Shown here: positions 62,504 to 64,000 of the stretch, piece by piece
How the letters are laid out: every line of letters starts with the position of its first letter
How positions within the stretch are numbered: the first letter of the stretch is position 1
Assembly: GCF_014199305.1 (NCBI RefSeq)
Contig: NZ_JACIJK010000007.1
Location: forward strand, 186,001 to 250,000
DNA: 64,000 bases
DNA from: Sphingomonas aerophila
GTDB taxonomy: Bacteria; Pseudomonadota; Alphaproteobacteria; Sphingomonadales; Sphingomonadaceae
Direction of reading: 5' to 3'
Made by a program: the position numbers and the translations under genes
Notes under the pieces: generated by a model
The model's database searches: none
What the model saw: only the letters and a program-made list of their open reading frames with translations
What the model was told of the DNA's origin: nothing

Positions 62504-63666
62504 GGCCGGCTGCACCTTATGCGGCCAATCCGTCGCTGAGTCGCGGCCGCCATCATCACGAGGGCGACTCGACCGAACGGGGGCCGCGCGACGCGTTCCA
62601 GCGTGACCGCGACCGGGTGATCCATTCGATCAGCTTTCGTCGGCTGCGGCACAAGACCCAGGTGTTCCTGTCACCGGACGGTGACCATTTTCGCGTCCGC
62701 CTGACCCACAGCCTGGAGGTCGCGCAGATCGGTCGCACGATCGCGCGGACGCTGGGGTTGAACGAGGACCTGACCGAGGCGCTCTGCCTGGCGCATGACA
62801 TCGGCCACCCGCCCTTTGGCCATGCCGGGGAGGATGCGCTGAAAGAGGCGATGGCCGAGGCGGGCGGGTTCGACCACAATGGCCACACCCTTCGCGTCCT
62901 GACCACGATCGAGCGGCCGTACCCGCGATTTTCCGGGCTGAACCTGACGTGGGAAACGCTGGAAGGACTGGCGAAGCATAACGGGCCGGTGCGCCGTCCC
63001 GGTTGGGCGCTGGCGGCGGCGGACGCGGATTTCGCGTTGGAGCTGACGCAATGGTCGTCACTGGAAGCGCAGGTCGCCGCGATTGCGGACGACATCGCCT
63101 ATGACAATCACGACATCGATGACGGCCTGCGTGCCGGGCTGCTGACGCTGGACCAGCTGATGGCGGTGCCCCTGGTCCAGGCAAGCTGGGCGGCGGCGTG
63201 CGCGCGCTTTCCGGACGTCGAGCATGCGCGGCTGACGGGAGAGCTGGTGCGCGGCCAGATCGGGGCGATGGCGAACGACCTGATCGCCGAAACGCGTCGG
63301 CGGATCGCGGAAGCGGGGGTTACCTCACCCGATGACGTGCGGAACGCGGGATGCGCGCTGGTCGGATTTTCCGAGGCGATGCGGACGCAGGAGCGCGACC
63401 TGAAGCGCTTCATGTACGCGAACCTGTACCATCACCCGACCCAACTCGCCGCCGCTGCGACGGCCCGACAGATCGTGTCGGGGCTGTTCGCGGGTTATCG
63501 CGCGAACCCCGCCGCGCTGCCGGCAGAGTGGCGCGAGCGGCTGCCCGAGAGTGAGCCCGACCGCAGCCGCCACATCGCCGATTTCATTGCGGGAATGACC
63601 GACCGGTACGCGATCGCGCGCTACGTGGAGGTAGTGGGGCCGATCGACGTGCCGGAAGGCTTCTGA
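62500..63666 (+). CDS. dgt: Deoxyguanosinetriphosphate triphosphohydrolase-like protein
   Basis: 388 residues, HD-domain enzyme. Dgt-type enzymes cut dNTPs into the nucleoside and triphosphate. The metal motif is [17 protein letters not shown] (H), [17 protein letters not shown] (HD), then [13 protein letters not shown] with the last aspartate. The sequence matches the dGTPase-like (Dgt type 2) subgroup. A GTG start overlaps the SPOR gene. The stop is 15 bases from a convergent small gene. Confidence 0.93.
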   Translation: MRPAAPYAANPSLSRGRHHHEGDSTERGPRDAFQRDRDRVIHSISFRRLRHKTQVFLSPDGDHFRVRLTHSLEVAQIGRTIARTLGLNEDLTEALCLAHDIGHPPFGHAGEDALKEAMAEAGGFDHNGHTLRVLTTIERPYPRFSGLNLTWETLEGLAKHNGPVRRPGWALAAADADFALELTQWSSLEAQVAAIADDIAYDNHDIDDGLRAGLLTLDQLMAVPLVQASWAAACARFPDVEHARLTGELVRGQIGAMANDLIAETRRRIAEAGVTSPDDVRNAGCALVGFSEAMRTQERDLKRFMYANLYHHPTQLAAAATARQIVSGLFAGYRANPAALPAEWRERLPESEPDRSRHIADFIAGMTDRYAIARYVEVVGPIDVPEGF

Positions 63667-63681
63667 CGCCCGCCTACCCGA

Positions 63682-63984
63682 TCAGGGCAGCATGGCGAGT
63701 TCTGCGCGGGGCGAGGCAGGTGCCGCAGGGGCGGTGAAGGCGACCGGGTAGCCGCCGGCCGTTCCCGTGACCTCCTTGCCGCGTACCCGCAACCGAAAGC
63801 GCGTACCGGCGGGGTAGCCGCGCCCTTCGATCACCTGGTCACGGCCGACCTGCCGTACGGTGTAGATGTATGTTTTTCCACCATCGGTGACCCGCTGCTT
63901 GATCGGCTCGCCAGCCGAAGCGGGCATGGCCGTCGCGAGAACGGGAGCGGCGAGGAGGGCTGCAAGGGTGAAGGTGGTGCGCAT
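63682..63984 (-). CDS. Small secreted hypothetical protein
   Basis: 100 residues with a signal peptide (MRTTFTLAALLAAPVLATAMPASA). The mature part has a short beta-rich core (GKTYIYTVRQVGRDQVIEGRGYP, GTRFRLRVRGKEVTGTAGG) and an Ala/Pro-rich end. No family is recognised. The whole gene, including the ATG at 63984, is in the window; the upstream region begins 16 bases before the edge. Confidence 0.65.
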   Translation of the reverse strand: MRTTFTLAALLAAPVLATAMPASAGEPIKQRVTDGGKTYIYTVRQVGRDQVIEGRGYPAGTRFRLRVRGKEVTGTAGGYPVAFTAPAAPASPRAELAMLP

Positions 63985-64000
63985 CGGGCAAGCTCCTGGC

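Noticed and set aside
1..64000. Mobile elements, prophage, toxin-antitoxin, restriction or CRISPR systems.
   Set aside because: No transposase, integrase, phage structural, Cas or methyltransferase-nuclease gene pattern was found; gene content is core metabolism and cell division.

Overview
The window is a 64 kb piece of a high-GC alphaproteobacterial chromosome, most likely from a sphingomonad (Sphingomonas or a close relative; inference from gene content, no taxonomic search was possible). The signs are an orphan CtrA cell-cycle regulator, an alphaproteobacterial direct-repeat LexA box, an NDUFA12-type complex I accessory subunit, a DUF2155 protein next to aat, MipA/OmpV and RcnB-like envelope proteins, and a complete division and cell wall (dcw) cluster. 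No rRNA, tRNA, CRISPR array, insertion sequence, prophage or attachment site was found. Nearly everything looks like vertically inherited core genome.

Layout. 1-5.3 kb: the end of an M16 peptidase gene, then a leftward block with a long-chain acyl-CoA ligase, gamma-glutamyltransferase and pyrD. 5.4-11.3 kb: a rightward SUF iron-sulfur operon (Rrf2 regulator, sufB, sufC, sufD, sufS, sufT, sufA) behind a perfect palindromic operator. 11.3-20.6 kb: ctrA, an AI-2E family permease, a LysR/pirin/wrbA divergon, a VanY-type peptidase, an rluA-arfB-msrC operon, an RcnB/glycine-zipper protein, mipA and a universal stress protein. 20.7-24.6 kb: the pyruvate dehydrogenase E2 and E3 genes with a small membrane protein and a thioesterase between them. 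24.7-33.3 kb: a TonB-C protein, DUF3140, a GGDEF/EAL protein, a fatty acyl-AMP ligase, recX, a double cold-shock protein, a DUF192 lipoprotein, NDUFA12, DUF2155 and aat. 33.4-39.6 kb: an M28 peptidase, a small lipoprotein, an SOS-type Y-family polymerase next to a deoxyinosine glycosylase, a glucokinase-like protein, a cysteine synthase and a small membrane protein.

39.9-58.6 kb: the dcw cluster in the order mraZ, rsmH, ftsL, ftsI, murE, (46-codon ORF), murF, mraY, murD, ftsW, murG, murC, murB, ddl, ftsQ, ftsA, ftsZ. All genes are on the + strand and most are joined by 4-base ATGA/GTGA/TTGA or 1-base TGATG overlaps. MraZ sets expression, the Mur enzymes, Ddl and MraY build lipid II, and FtsL, FtsI, FtsW, FtsQ, FtsA and FtsZ form the divisome. 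58.7-64 kb: an alpha/beta hydrolase, a long TPR-SPOR protein, dgt and a small secreted protein.

The observations most worth following up are a coupled 46-codon small ORF bridging murE and murF, a LexA box between the glycosylase and the Y-family polymerase, a palindrome in front of the SUF operon, five MraZ boxes with exact 10-bp spacing, a 181-bp antisense coding overlap between the DUF2155 gene and aat, and a glucokinase-like protein without the usual phosphate-binding motif. I did not find a clear, entirely new multi-gene system.
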